Shown piece after piece: positions 56,722-64,000 of a stretch of DNA of 64,000 nucleotides (within the stretch, counting starts at the first letter, position 1; each line of letters starts with the position of its first letter). The translations under genes and the position numbers were made by a program. The DNA is from Robiginitalea marina (GTDB lineage: Bacteria; Bacteroidota; Bacteroidia; Flavobacteriales; Flavobacteriaceae). The stretch lies in contig NZ_JAMXIB010000006.1 in assembly GCF_024006985.1 (NCBI RefSeq), forward strand, positions 124,001 through 188,000, in the 5' to 3' direction. The notes under the pieces are model-generated. The model made no database searches, was not told the DNA's origin, and saw nothing but the letters and a program-made list of their open reading frames with translations.

Positions 56722-57405
56722 TCAGAGAACGCGGAAGGAGTACAATCCCGACAGGGAAGTATTTCCCTGGGCATCCCGGGAAAGGACCTGCCAGTAATAC
56801 ACCCCGCCTGGGGTTACCGGAACCCGGAACTGGCTGACCGGATAGCTCAGGGTGGTTAGAAGGCTCAGGGCGGAAGGGTCCTCGCCCAGATAGACCTCGC
56901 TTTCCAGCAGGTCATTGTCGACATCGGCAGCCTCCCACCGCAACAAGATCTGCCCGCCGCTGTCGGGTAGTACGGAAGCCCCCGAGGCCGGTTCCAGTAC
57001 CCGTGCCGGGAAGGGCGGATAGAATTGGGAAGCGCCCGCATTGAAAAACTGCCAGACCGGGCCAGGGGTTTCTTTCCCGCTTTCCTGGTTGATCGCCGTC
57101 ACCTGCCAGGAATAGGGCGTCCCTTTCTGCAAGACGACCGCAAGACTGAGTCCGGAGGTCACCTGCCGCTGGGTGTTGGAAGTCCCCAGGTGGGTTACCA
57201 CCAGTTCATAGCGATCGGCATTCGAGGCGGCCAGCCACCTGAAGGTTACCTCGCTGGTGGTTACGCCAAGGGAAACCCCGGTAATGCAAAGGGAATTGTT
57301 CCCGGGGAAGACCGGGCTCACCGGACCCGGGGCTGCCGGCGGGTCATCCTTCCCGCACCCCCACAAAAGGGCCACACACAGGCCGATGTACAGGATATTT
57401 CTCAT
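56722..57405 (-). CDS. FN3-like lipoprotein
   Basis: A 227-aa lipoprotein: lipobox in VALLWGC, then two fibronectin-type-III-like modules (residues about 40-115, VTFRWLAASNADRYELVVTHLG; and 130-227, LLRWEAADVDNDLLESEVYLGE ... GGVYYWQVLSRDAQGN). It overlaps the protease gene upstream by the ATGA arrangement, so the two are cotranscribed. It may be a surface partner of the protease; that is inference. Confidence 0.8.
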   Translation of the reverse strand: MRNILYIGLCVALLWGCGKDDPPAAPGPVSPVFPGNNSLCITGVSLGVTTSEVTFRWLAASNADRYELVVTHLGTSNTQRQVTSGLSLAVVLQKGTPYSWQVTAINQESGKETPGPVWQFFNAGASQFYPPFPARVLEPASGASVLPDSGGQILLRWEAADVDNDLLESEVYLGEDPSALSLLTTLSYPVSQFRVPVTPGGVYYWQVLSRDAQGNTSLSGLYSFRVL

Positions 57406-60400
57406 TCGCGGTAGACTTTATAGGTGGTTTCCCGGCCCTTTTGGGTAACCTGCAACAGGTACAGGCCCGTTGGCAAGGCGCCGGGTTCCAGGCGCACCCT
57501 GCCCCCTGAGTCGGGCAGGCGCCTGCCTTTCCAGACCAGTGACCCGGCGGCATTGAAAACCGCAATATCCACAGGGCCGTCGGGCCTGGGGACAATGAGC
57601 TCCAGGGCCTCCGCAAACGGGTTTGGGGAGACCAGGGGCTGTTCGGCCCGAAGGAATTCCGCCTCAAAAGATCCCCTGCAGGCAGGGATACTTTCCACCC
57701 GGAGCCGGTTGAACCCCTTTTCCAGTTCCAGGGTAAACGCCGGCCCCTTCACTGTACGGGAGCGGCCGTTGAGGGTTATTTCATACAATTCCGCCCCGTC
57801 GAGCAGCAGCTCCACCGAGTTGTAGTCCGGGGCAGTAAAGGCCTGCACGCTCAACGGATCAGGGCTGCCGATGACTACCTGGAAACACTGGGGCTCATAC
57901 GCGTTGGCCCCGTCGCTGCCCCCGAGGCACACCTGGTAGGTTCCCGGGCGCAGGCCCTCAAGGTCGTAGGTGGTGGTAAAGCCCTCCAACAGGTTGGTGC
58001 CGTTGCCCGTTACCCCGATACTATAGTCAAAGGGCTGTGAAGCGGTTACCCCTATAGAACCATCGCCCGCCCCGATACAGCTTTCCGTCGATACAAGGAT
58101 TTCAAACCGGTCCGATGGGAAACGCCGCACCTCACAGCCGTTGGCGTCGACCTCAGCCCCGGGGGGCGTGCCCGGGCACAGGTCATCCCCGTCATCGAAA
58201 ACCCCATCGCCATCCTCGTCGGGCCTGAAGGCACCCTCCACGCATAACTCAAGGGAAAAGCCCAGGAGTTGTCCGCCGTCGTTGTCGGCCCCGTCTTCGA
58301 TGGTGAGGACCCACTCCCCAAAACTGGATTCCCCCACAAAGGAGTTAAGGGAACCTGAAGGCCTGACGGTCCCGGATATGGCCGGATTGTTGGCACATAC
58401 GAAAGGGGGTGCCTCTGAGTCGAAGGTGGCATTGATATCGTTAGCCTCCCCACAGGCATTCGAGACAAGGGTCACGCGGGTCCCCTGGGGGGAGGTCAGG
58501 CTGATAACGAGGTCGGCCAGGTAGCTGTGCGTGAGTTCGAGGTTCACTTTCACCCCTAACAGAAGCCTGTTGTCGGGGATGGTCAGGGAGGCGGTCACCG
58601 TTGGGGTGCCTGTGGCCGGGATCGGCACGGGAAGGCCTGAGGCGGTGAGCGTTTTGCAATCGGACTGTAACGTGCTGAAGCTGAAAGGAGTGCCGAACAC
58701 CCCTTCCCCACAGGCGTTCAGGGGCCTGATCCTCCAGAAATACAAGGTATTTTCCTGCAACCGTCCCGGCTCATAACTCGTAGTGTAAATGCGCTGGCTG
58801 GCGATCGGGCTGGCGAAAGTAGGCTCTGTTGCCAATTCCAGGTCATAGGCGGTATACTCTGCTGCCCCTTCCCATTGAAGCTGGGGAAAAAGCCCCACTT
58901 CCGCAGCCGTATCTGCCGGGGAAAGCAGCGTTGCCGGCCGGAAGGCCCCGCTGGCCAGGCGCACTTCCAAAGGGACCGAAACAGCCGTAACCCCGTCGGA
59001 CCCGTTAACTTCGAACGAGTAGGTGCCCGCCGGCACCAAATCGGTATTGCTCAGGGTGAGGCGCAACCGGGTGTCATCGACCTGCACGGTATCTACGGAA
59101 AAAGATGCCTGCAAGCCTTCCGGAAGGCCGGTAACCCCGAGGACCACGGGCTCCTCAAAGCCCCCGAAGGTCTGGTAGGTAAAGTCGAAGACGGCATCTG
59201 AAGGCTGGCAGGCCTGGGCCTGCAGCGCATCGAAATACAGGAGGAATGGCCGTTCGGCGATTTCGAAATCCACACTATTCAGCGCAAAGAAAATGTTATC
59301 CGCTGCCCGGACCACAAACCGCCCGGAGGGGGTGGGCACCCTGGGGATTTGCACTCGGGCCGATCCGGTATTCGGAAGGTTGGAAGCGATCTTCAGGGGG
59401 AAGCTCAGCCCCCCGTCAGCGGACAGGTAGAGGTCCACCAGTTGGGCATTGATGGGGGCGCCACCGGTGCCGGCCACGTCCCAGGAGACCTCCTGTACGC
59501 TCCCCATGTCGAATGTTTCTGCCTGCGACTGGGAGAGCACCCGGAACGGGCCCGCATCTTCCCTGACGGTTACGGTTGACTCTTCAGATGTGACCTGCCC
59601 GCCGCCGGGGGCGTTGTCGCGGACCGTCAGGGCAAAATTCAGCTCCCTCCCGATCGTGGCCACGGTTTCCCAGGCTGTTCCCGGCAGGGGGTCGGTCTGG
59701 GTGAGGTTGCCCGAGGCCACCCGGCTGAGCAGGGGGAAGAACCTCCGGGGCTCCCCGGTGGGCCTGCGCGAGCGAAAATTGGCACCGGCCGGATTCTCCG
59801 GGCCGAAGGACTCACGGGTCACCACGCCGTCATCGATCTGCTCCCAGGCATAGGTGAGGACGTCTGTCGGGTCTGCATCCGTGGCTGCCCCTTCCAGGAC
59901 GAAAGCTGTCCCCTTGGGAATCACAAAATCGGGGACCGGGGTGATCTCCGGCGGGGTATTCGCCAGGGGGGTCAGGGCCGCACAACTGGTGCCCGATACG
60001 TACTGGCTGATCTGCAGGATGCTGTAATAATGGAAATAATCGTCGCCCACCGATTGCACATCGTCGTTCTGGGTGATCCCGGCGTAGCCCATGATGGTAG
60101 ACCCGCTGCCGGGCTCGGCCTGCACCCCGGTACCTTCCGACTGGAAGGACCAGGTATGGTTGGCCCCCAGCTGGTGGCCCATTTCATGGGCAACAAAGTC
60201 GAGGTCGAACCGGTCGCCCTCAGGGATCACATTCCGGGCAAAGGCGCTTCCCTTTCGGCCATCGATACAGACCGAACCGATAAACCCCGCGTTTCCGGAA
60301 TCACCTCCCTGGTCGAAGAGGTGGCCGAGATCATAATCCGGGGCCCCGATGAGGGAGTCCAGCGTGGCCTGCACCTCGCTGTTGGGGCTGGATTCAAAAG

Positions 60401-61190
60401 GGTCTGTTTCCGGGTCCGTAAAAATGACCTGGTCGTTTTCGGGGACGAGTTCCAGGGTGATGGCAAGGTCCCTCTCAAAGACCTCGTTGACCCGGGTGAG
60501 GGTGGCATTGATGGCGGCCAGGGCATCGGGGACTGTACCCCCGTGGTATTGGGTGTACTCTCCGCTGGCAGCAATGGCCACCCGGTAGCGCCTCAGCTGC
60601 TGGTCGTCCACCAGTTGCGCCGCGGTGGCCGGGGGGAGGTCCTTGCCGGTTTCTGAGGGCGTTTTGCACTTCCATCCCTGGTCGGTGGGTTGGAGGGCTG
60701 ACCGGGCGAACAGGAGGTATGTGCCCGGCCGGTCCGGGTCCTTTTCCAAATACAGGGTCTGGTTTTCGTAAGGGTCCGTTACGGTGGCCTGCAACCCCTT
60801 GTGCGACAAGCTGAACCGAATCCGTGCCGGGTTGCCCTCCATCCCGTACCCGATAAAGGAACGGATGCCCGGGTACCGCCGCTGCAGCTCAGGGGCCATC
60901 ACAGGGTTTTCCCGCACCCGATAGTTCCTGAGCCTTCCTGAGGCATCGGGGAAAGAGAGGGTTATCTCCCCCTGCCCCCCGGGGGCGAGGGCTTCGAGTT
61001 GTTTGCGAAAAGGTGCTTCACTCAGCACGAAAGCCTGGGCAGAACCAGGCTTGAGGACACGACCGGAAAGGGTGGGACGGGCCTGCACCTGGGCGCCGTT
61101 TTCCCAATAGATACCAGGCTGTTGGGCGCTTAAAGATAAACAGGCAAAAAGTAGGGGAATTGAGAGAACAAGACGTAACTTTGTCTTCAT
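57402..61190 (-). CDS. Reprolysin-like (M12B) secreted metalloprotease with T9SS domain
   Basis: A 1262-aa secreted protease. The signal peptide is near LLFACLSLSAQ. The catalytic domain carries HEMGHQLGANHTW (His335, Glu336, His339, His345) with a downstream Met-turn-like STIMGYAGI. C-terminal to it are Ig/FN3-like modules, a proprotein-convertase P domain (LGVKVNLELTHSYLADLVISL ... WVLTIEDGADNDGG), a DGDGVFDDGDDLCPGTP calcium-type repeat, and a type A T9SS sorting domain (VSPNPFAEALELIV ... GLYLLQVTQ). I start it at the ATG at 61188-61190, which begins the signal peptide; the longer frame overlaps ribF. Confidence 0.93.
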   Translation of the reverse strand: MKTKLRLVLSIPLLFACLSLSAQQPGIYWENGAQVQARPTLSGRVLKPGSAQAFVLSEAPFRKQLEALAPGGQGEITLSFPDASGRLRNYRVRENPVMAPELQRRYPGIRSFIGYGMEGNPARIRFSLSHKGLQATVTDPYENQTLYLEKDPDRPGTYLLFARSALQPTDQGWKCKTPSETGKDLPPATAAQLVDDQQLRRYRVAIAASGEYTQYHGGTVPDALAAINATLTRVNEVFERDLAITLELVPENDQVIFTDPETDPFESSPNSEVQATLDSLIGAPDYDLGHLFDQGGDSGNAGFIGSVCIDGRKGSAFARNVIPEGDRFDLDFVAHEMGHQLGANHTWSFQSEGTGVQAEPGSGSTIMGYAGITQNDDVQSVGDDYFHYYSILQISQYVSGTSCAALTPLANTPPEITPVPDFVIPKGTAFVLEGAATDADPTDVLTYAWEQIDDGVVTRESFGPENPAGANFRSRRPTGEPRRFFPLLSRVASGNLTQTDPLPGTAWETVATIGRELNFALTVRDNAPGGGQVTSEESTVTVREDAGPFRVLSQSQAETFDMGSVQEVSWDVAGTGGAPINAQLVDLYLSADGGLSFPLKIASNLPNTGSARVQIPRVPTPSGRFVVRAADNIFFALNSVDFEIAERPFLLYFDALQAQACQPSDAVFDFTYQTFGGFEEPVVLGVTGLPEGLQASFSVDTVQVDDTRLRLTLSNTDLVPAGTYSFEVNGSDGVTAVSVPLEVRLASGAFRPATLLSPADTAAEVGLFPQLQWEGAAEYTAYDLELATEPTFASPIASQRIYTTSYEPGRLQENTLYFWRIRPLNACGEGVFGTPFSFSTLQSDCKTLTASGLPVPIPATGTPTVTASLTIPDNRLLLGVKVNLELTHSYLADLVISLTSPQGTRVTLVSNACGEANDINATFDSEAPPFVCANNPAISGTVRPSGSLNSFVGESSFGEWVLTIEDGADNDGGQLLGFSLELCVEGAFRPDEDGDGVFDDGDDLCPGTPPGAEVDANGCEVRRFPSDRFEILVSTESCIGAGDGSIGVTASQPFDYSIGVTGNGTNLLEGFTTTYDLEGLRPGTYQVCLGGSDGANAYEPQCFQVVIGSPDPLSVQAFTAPDYNSVELLLDGAELYEITLNGRSRTVKGPAFTLELEKGFNRLRVESIPACRGSFEAEFLRAEQPLVSPNPFAEALELIVPRPDGPVDIAVFNAAGSLVWKGRRLPDSGGRVRLEPGALPTGLYLLQVTQKGRETTYKVYRE

Positions 61191-61238
61191 CAACCGGCAT
61201 TTGCTGCACAAAATACGCCTTTTTATTATTTTGTATAC

Positions 61239-62171
61239 GTGATCACCGTTCAAGGCCTTACCAACTACGACAACCCGCAACCCAGCATCGTCACCATAGG
61301 AACATTTGATGGGGTACACATCGGGCACCGCAGGATCCTGGAACGGCTCATGGAAGAAGGACAAAGGCTCCACCTGCAGGCGACCCTGCTCACCTTTTTT
61401 CCCCACCCCAGGATGGTCCTGCAGAAAGACCGGCAGATTAGCCTGCTGAATACCATAGAAGAAAAATCGGATATCCTCGGCCAGCTCGGCCTCGATTGCC
61501 TGGTCGTACATCCGTTCACCAAAAACTTCTCCCGCCTTACCGCCACGGAATTTGTACGCGACATCCTGGTCGGCAGGCTGAAGGCCAAAAAGGTGATCAT
61601 CGGCTACGACCATCGGTTCGGGAGGAACCGCAATGCAAGCATTGAAGATTTAAGGAGTTTCGGGAACCTCCTCGGGTTTGAGGTGGAGGAAATCCCGGCC
61701 CAGGAGATCGACGAAGTCTCGGTAAGCTCCACCAAGATCCGCGCTGCCCTGGAAGCGGGGGACCTGGAGACGGCCAATGCCTACCTGGGCTATGCCTACA
61801 TGCTCTCCGGGACCGTAGAACGGGGAAAAGGCCTCGGCCGCGACCTGGGCTTCCCCACGGCCAACCTGAAGATCGGGGCAGTGTACAAACTCATCCCTGC
61901 AGGAGGGGTATACCTGATCCGCAGTGACCTTGGGGGACGGGAGGTTTACGGGATGATGAATATCGGTACCAACCCCACGGTGGACGGGAGCCGCCAACAC
62001 ATCGAAGTCCATTTTTTCGATTACCAGGGCGACCTCTACGGCGCTTCCCTGAAGGTGCATTTGCTCAGCCGCCTCCGCGATGAACAAAAATTCGCTTCCC
62101 TGGAGGCGCTGAAAACCCAACTGGTACGAGACCAGGCCAGGGCGCGTGAACTCATCGGAAAACAGCCATGA
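61239..62171 (+). CDS. ribF: Bifunctional riboflavin kinase/FAD synthetase
   Basis: A 310-aa enzyme making FMN and FAD. The N-terminal FAD synthetase domain has TIGTFDGVHIGHRRIL and the conserved VSSTKIRAAL. The C-terminal riboflavin kinase domain has GRDLGFPTANL and GMMNIGTNPTVDG. It begins with GTG at 61239, 48 bases from the divergent protease gene. It overlaps the HTTM gene by 4 bases (ATGA). Confidence 0.96.
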   Translation: MITVQGLTNYDNPQPSIVTIGTFDGVHIGHRRILERLMEEGQRLHLQATLLTFFPHPRMVLQKDRQISLLNTIEEKSDILGQLGLDCLVVHPFTKNFSRLTATEFVRDILVGRLKAKKVIIGYDHRFGRNRNASIEDLRSFGNLLGFEVEEIPAQEIDEVSVSSTKIRAALEAGDLETANAYLGYAYMLSGTVERGKGLGRDLGFPTANLKIGAVYKLIPAGGVYLIRSDLGGREVYGMMNIGTNPTVDGSRQHIEVHFFDYQGDLYGASLKVHLLSRLRDEQKFASLEALKTQLVRDQARARELIGKQP

Positions 62172-63511
62172 CCCGCCTGCTTTTTTCGCGCATCGACAAC
62201 ACCCCGCTCATCCTTTTCCGTGTTTTTTTTGGCCTCCTGATCAGCCTGGAGTGTTTTGGGGCGCTGGCTACCGGGTGGGTGAGGACCAACCTGGCAGAAC
62301 CCGAATACACCTTTCCCTTTATCGGTTTTGAATGGCTGCAAGCCCTGGCCGGGCCCGGGATGTACCTCTACTTTTTCCTGATGGGCAGCCTGGGGATCGC
62401 GGTCACCCTGGGGTATAGGTACCGCCTGAGCATGGCTGCATTCACCCTGCTTTGGACCGGGGCCTACCTGATGCAGAAAACCTCCTACAACAACCACTAC
62501 TACCTGCTGGTCCTGGTAAGCGCACTGATGTGTTTCTTCCCGGCCCACCGCGATTTCAGCCTCGACAGCCGGAGGAACCCGGCCTTGCGGGAACACCACA
62601 TGTACGCCCTGGTGAAATGGATCGTCGTAGGGCAGTTGTTGGTGGTCTACACCTATGCCGCCATCGCCAAGCTGTATGGCGACTGGTTCGATTTCAGCGT
62701 GATTGCCCGGCTCCTGGAACCGAAAAAGGGGTATATCCTGATCGGGCCGCTGCTCCAGGACCACACCATCCACCAGGCCATCGGGTTTTTCGGGATCGCC
62801 TTCGATTTCCTGATTATCCCCCTGTTGCTTTTCAAACCCACCCGAAAAGCAGCCTTTGCAGCCTCCCTGTTTTTCCATGGTTTTAATTCGGTGGTCTTCC
62901 AAATCGGCATCTTCCCCTTCCTCTCCCTGGCCTTTACCGTCTTTTTCTTCGAGGCGGAAACCCTGCGCAGGATCTTTTTCCGCAGGAAAACAAACCCTGT
63001 TCCCCCACCCTTCAAAAAACCGCGCTGGGCCCGGGCGGCCACCCTGGTCCTCGGCCTCTATTTTATCGTGCAGGTGGTCCTGCCGGTCAGGCACCACTTC
63101 ATTGAAGGGGACGTACTCTGGACCGAAGAAGGGCACCGGCTGAGCTGGCGCATGATGCTGCGCGTGCGCAGCGGCAACCTCCGGTTCAGGGTCGTGGACC
63201 GGGAAACAGGCCAATCCTGGCAGGTTTCCCCCGGGGAATGGGTAACCCCCAAGCAAGCCCGGAAAGTGGGGGCTTACCCCGATTTCGCCTGGCAATTCGC
63301 CCAAATCCTCAAAAAACAATACGCCCGGAAGGGCCAACAGGTGGCCGTTTATGCCCGGGGCCAGGTACAGGTGAACGGCCATGCCCCGGCCCCCCTTATC
63401 GACCCGGAAACCGACCTGGCTTCTGAACCCTGGGACCCCTGGAGGCACCACCCCTGGATCCTCCCCCCGCCACCCTGGCTGCAGGCTGACACCCCGGGGG
63501 CCGGGGAATAA
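62168..63511 (+). CDS. HTTM / vitamin K-dependent gamma-carboxylase-like membrane protein
   Basis: A 447-aa protein with an N-terminal membrane domain of about 7-8 helices: NTPLILFRVFFGLLISLECFG, TLLWTGAYLMQKTSYNNHYYLLVL, YALVKWIVVGQLLVVYTYAAIAKL. This is the HTTM domain found in gamma-carboxylases and bacterial homologs. A soluble C-terminal domain follows (VLWTEEGHRLSWRMMLRVRSG). The bacterial function is largely unknown. It overlaps ribF by 4 bases. Confidence 0.87.
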   Translation: MTRLLFSRIDNTPLILFRVFFGLLISLECFGALATGWVRTNLAEPEYTFPFIGFEWLQALAGPGMYLYFFLMGSLGIAVTLGYRYRLSMAAFTLLWTGAYLMQKTSYNNHYYLLVLVSALMCFFPAHRDFSLDSRRNPALREHHMYALVKWIVVGQLLVVYTYAAIAKLYGDWFDFSVIARLLEPKKGYILIGPLLQDHTIHQAIGFFGIAFDFLIIPLLLFKPTRKAAFAASLFFHGFNSVVFQIGIFPFLSLAFTVFFFEAETLRRIFFRRKTNPVPPPFKKPRWARAATLVLGLYFIVQVVLPVRHHFIEGDVLWTEEGHRLSWRMMLRVRSGNLRFRVVDRETGQSWQVSPGEWVTPKQARKVGAYPDFAWQFAQILKKQYARKGQQVAVYARGQVQVNGHAPAPLIDPETDLASEPWDPWRHHPWILPPPPWLQADTPGAGE

Positions 63512-63540
63512 TCCTCCTTTAACAATTGCCGATTTGTCGC

Positions 63541-63548
63541 TACCTTTG
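63541..63548 (+). promoter_or_regulatory. -7 box (TACCTTTG) of serS
   Basis: TACCTTTG matches TAnnTTTG exactly, 23 bases before the serS start. TTG triplets upstream are at non-standard distances. Confidence 0.55.
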
Positions 63549-63570
63549 GCGGCGAAACCCGTAGAAGACC

Positions 63571-64000
63571 ATGTTGCCATTACAAACCATCCGCGAAAGA
63601 GCCGAAGCACTGGCCATAGCCCTTGACAAACGGGGCCTTGATGCCCGCCCCCTGCTCTCCAGGGCCCTGGGGCTGGACCAGGAACGCAGGAACCTGCAAA
63701 CCCGCCTGGACCAAACCCTGGCCGAAGCCAACCGGCTGTCGAAGGAGATTGGGGTCCTGTTCAAATCCGGAAAAGGGGAAGAAGCCCAGGCGCTTCGCGA
63801 AGAATCGGCCCGGCTGAAGGAGGTGGCAAAAGAGCTGCAGGACCAGTTGGGGACTGCCGCGGAAGCCCTGCAGGAAACCCTCTACCTGTTGCCCAACATC
63901 CCCCACGCTTCCGTGCGACCAGGGCAAAGCGAGGCCGACAACGAGGTTGTTTTCGAATCGGGGGAGATCCCCAAGCTGCCCGAAGGCGCCCAGCCCCACT
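63571..64000 (+). CDS. serS: Seryl-tRNA synthetase, N-terminal part (cut by window edge)
   Basis: The first 143 codons of serS. It opens MLPLQTIRERAEALAIALDK and forms the long antiparallel coiled coil of the tRNA-binding arm (about residues 25-105, rich in Glu, Ala, Leu and Arg). It continues with LYLLPNIPHASVRPGQSEAD and NEVVFESGEIPKL, which match the join to the catalytic domain. The rest lies beyond the window. Charging tRNA-Ser is the known role. Confidence 0.9.
   Translation, partial: MLPLQTIRERAEALAIALDKRGLDARPLLSRALGLDQERRNLQTRLDQTLAEANRLSKEIGVLFKSGKGEEAQALREESARLKEVAKELQDQLGTAAEALQETLYLLPNIPHASVRPGQSEADNEVVFESGEIPKLPEGAQPH

Noticed and set aside
1-64000. CRISPR array, insertion sequence, prophage or replication origin
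   Set aside because: No regular repeat-spacer series, transposase, integrase or phage gene, and no cluster of DnaA boxes was seen.

Overview
The window looks like chromosomal DNA of a GC-rich marine-type Flavobacteriaceae (a Robiginitalea-like genome would fit, but I assign no species). The signs are TAnnTTTG-type -7 promoter boxes, poor Shine-Dalgarno sequences, many lipoproteins, a metalloprotease with a type IX secretion (T9SS) C-terminal domain, a TonB receptor with STN domain next to a DUF4249 lipoprotein, an NrdB that carries the ATP-cone, and a Sec/lipoprotein-type (clade II) NosZ. No transposase, integrase, phage gene or CRISPR array was seen.

Region by region. 0-7.5 kb: a partial cysteine-motif protein, then an eight-gene tripartite exporter operon (TetR regulator, TolC, HlyD lipoprotein, small membrane protein, two ABC ATPases, two ABC-2 permeases) organised like the E. 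coli CecR/YbhGFSR system. 7.6-13.9 kb: NO and anaerobic block with ric (di-iron Fe-S repair protein) divergent from a quinol-type NO reductase, then nrdG-nrdD (oxygen-free ribonucleotide reduction), then two NsrR-like Rrf2 regulators. 14.5-23.2 kb: a nos operon in the order cytochrome c, fasciclin lipoprotein, nosZ, intrinsic terminator, 4-TM protein, nosL, cupin, a 34-codon membrane ORF, nosD, nosF, nosY, and a histidine-rich polytopic protein. A CRP/FNR-type box lies at about -41.5 to its promoter. No nitrite reductase lies in the window, so the visible pathway runs from NO to N2.

23.3-31.9 kb: housekeeping and unknown genes: M14 peptidase, a split COG2187/COG0645 kinase pair, a secreted Ig-like protein, three TerB-like paralogs, a DoxX-like protein, a DUF2237 protein, upp and galK. 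31.9-36.2 kb: dinB-dnaE2 translesion cassette with a repeated operator-like sequence in its promoter; the dnaE2 tail overlaps the end of galK. 36.4-42 kb: an unknown lipoprotein, a methyltransferase, an NTF2-like lipoprotein, two tiny membrane proteins, and three consecutive lipoproteins (META, unknown, NlpE-META). 42-47.6 kb: nrdB-nrdA, an unknown small protein and icd. 47.9-53.8 kb: a more A+T-rich TonB receptor/DUF4249/large secreted protein cluster. 54-56.7 kb: tRNA-Leu(CAA) with a broken partial copy beside it, then prs-rplY and pth. 56.7-64 kb: an FN3 lipoprotein and a 1262-aa T9SS reprolysin-like protease, ribF, an HTTM membrane protein and the start of serS.

Taken together, the first 23 kb forms an anaerobic nitrogen-oxide module: NO is reduced by NorZ and N2O by NosZ, Ric repairs NO-damaged Fe-S clusters, NrdDG supplies dNTPs without oxygen, and Rrf2 plus CRP/FNR-type control links the parts. 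Aerobic dNTP supply comes from nrdBA 30 kb away. Where the longest reading frame carries an implausible N-terminal extension, I chose the start by family alignment, gene overlap or promoter position, and say so in the entry. All functional calls are from reading sequence; no search was run.
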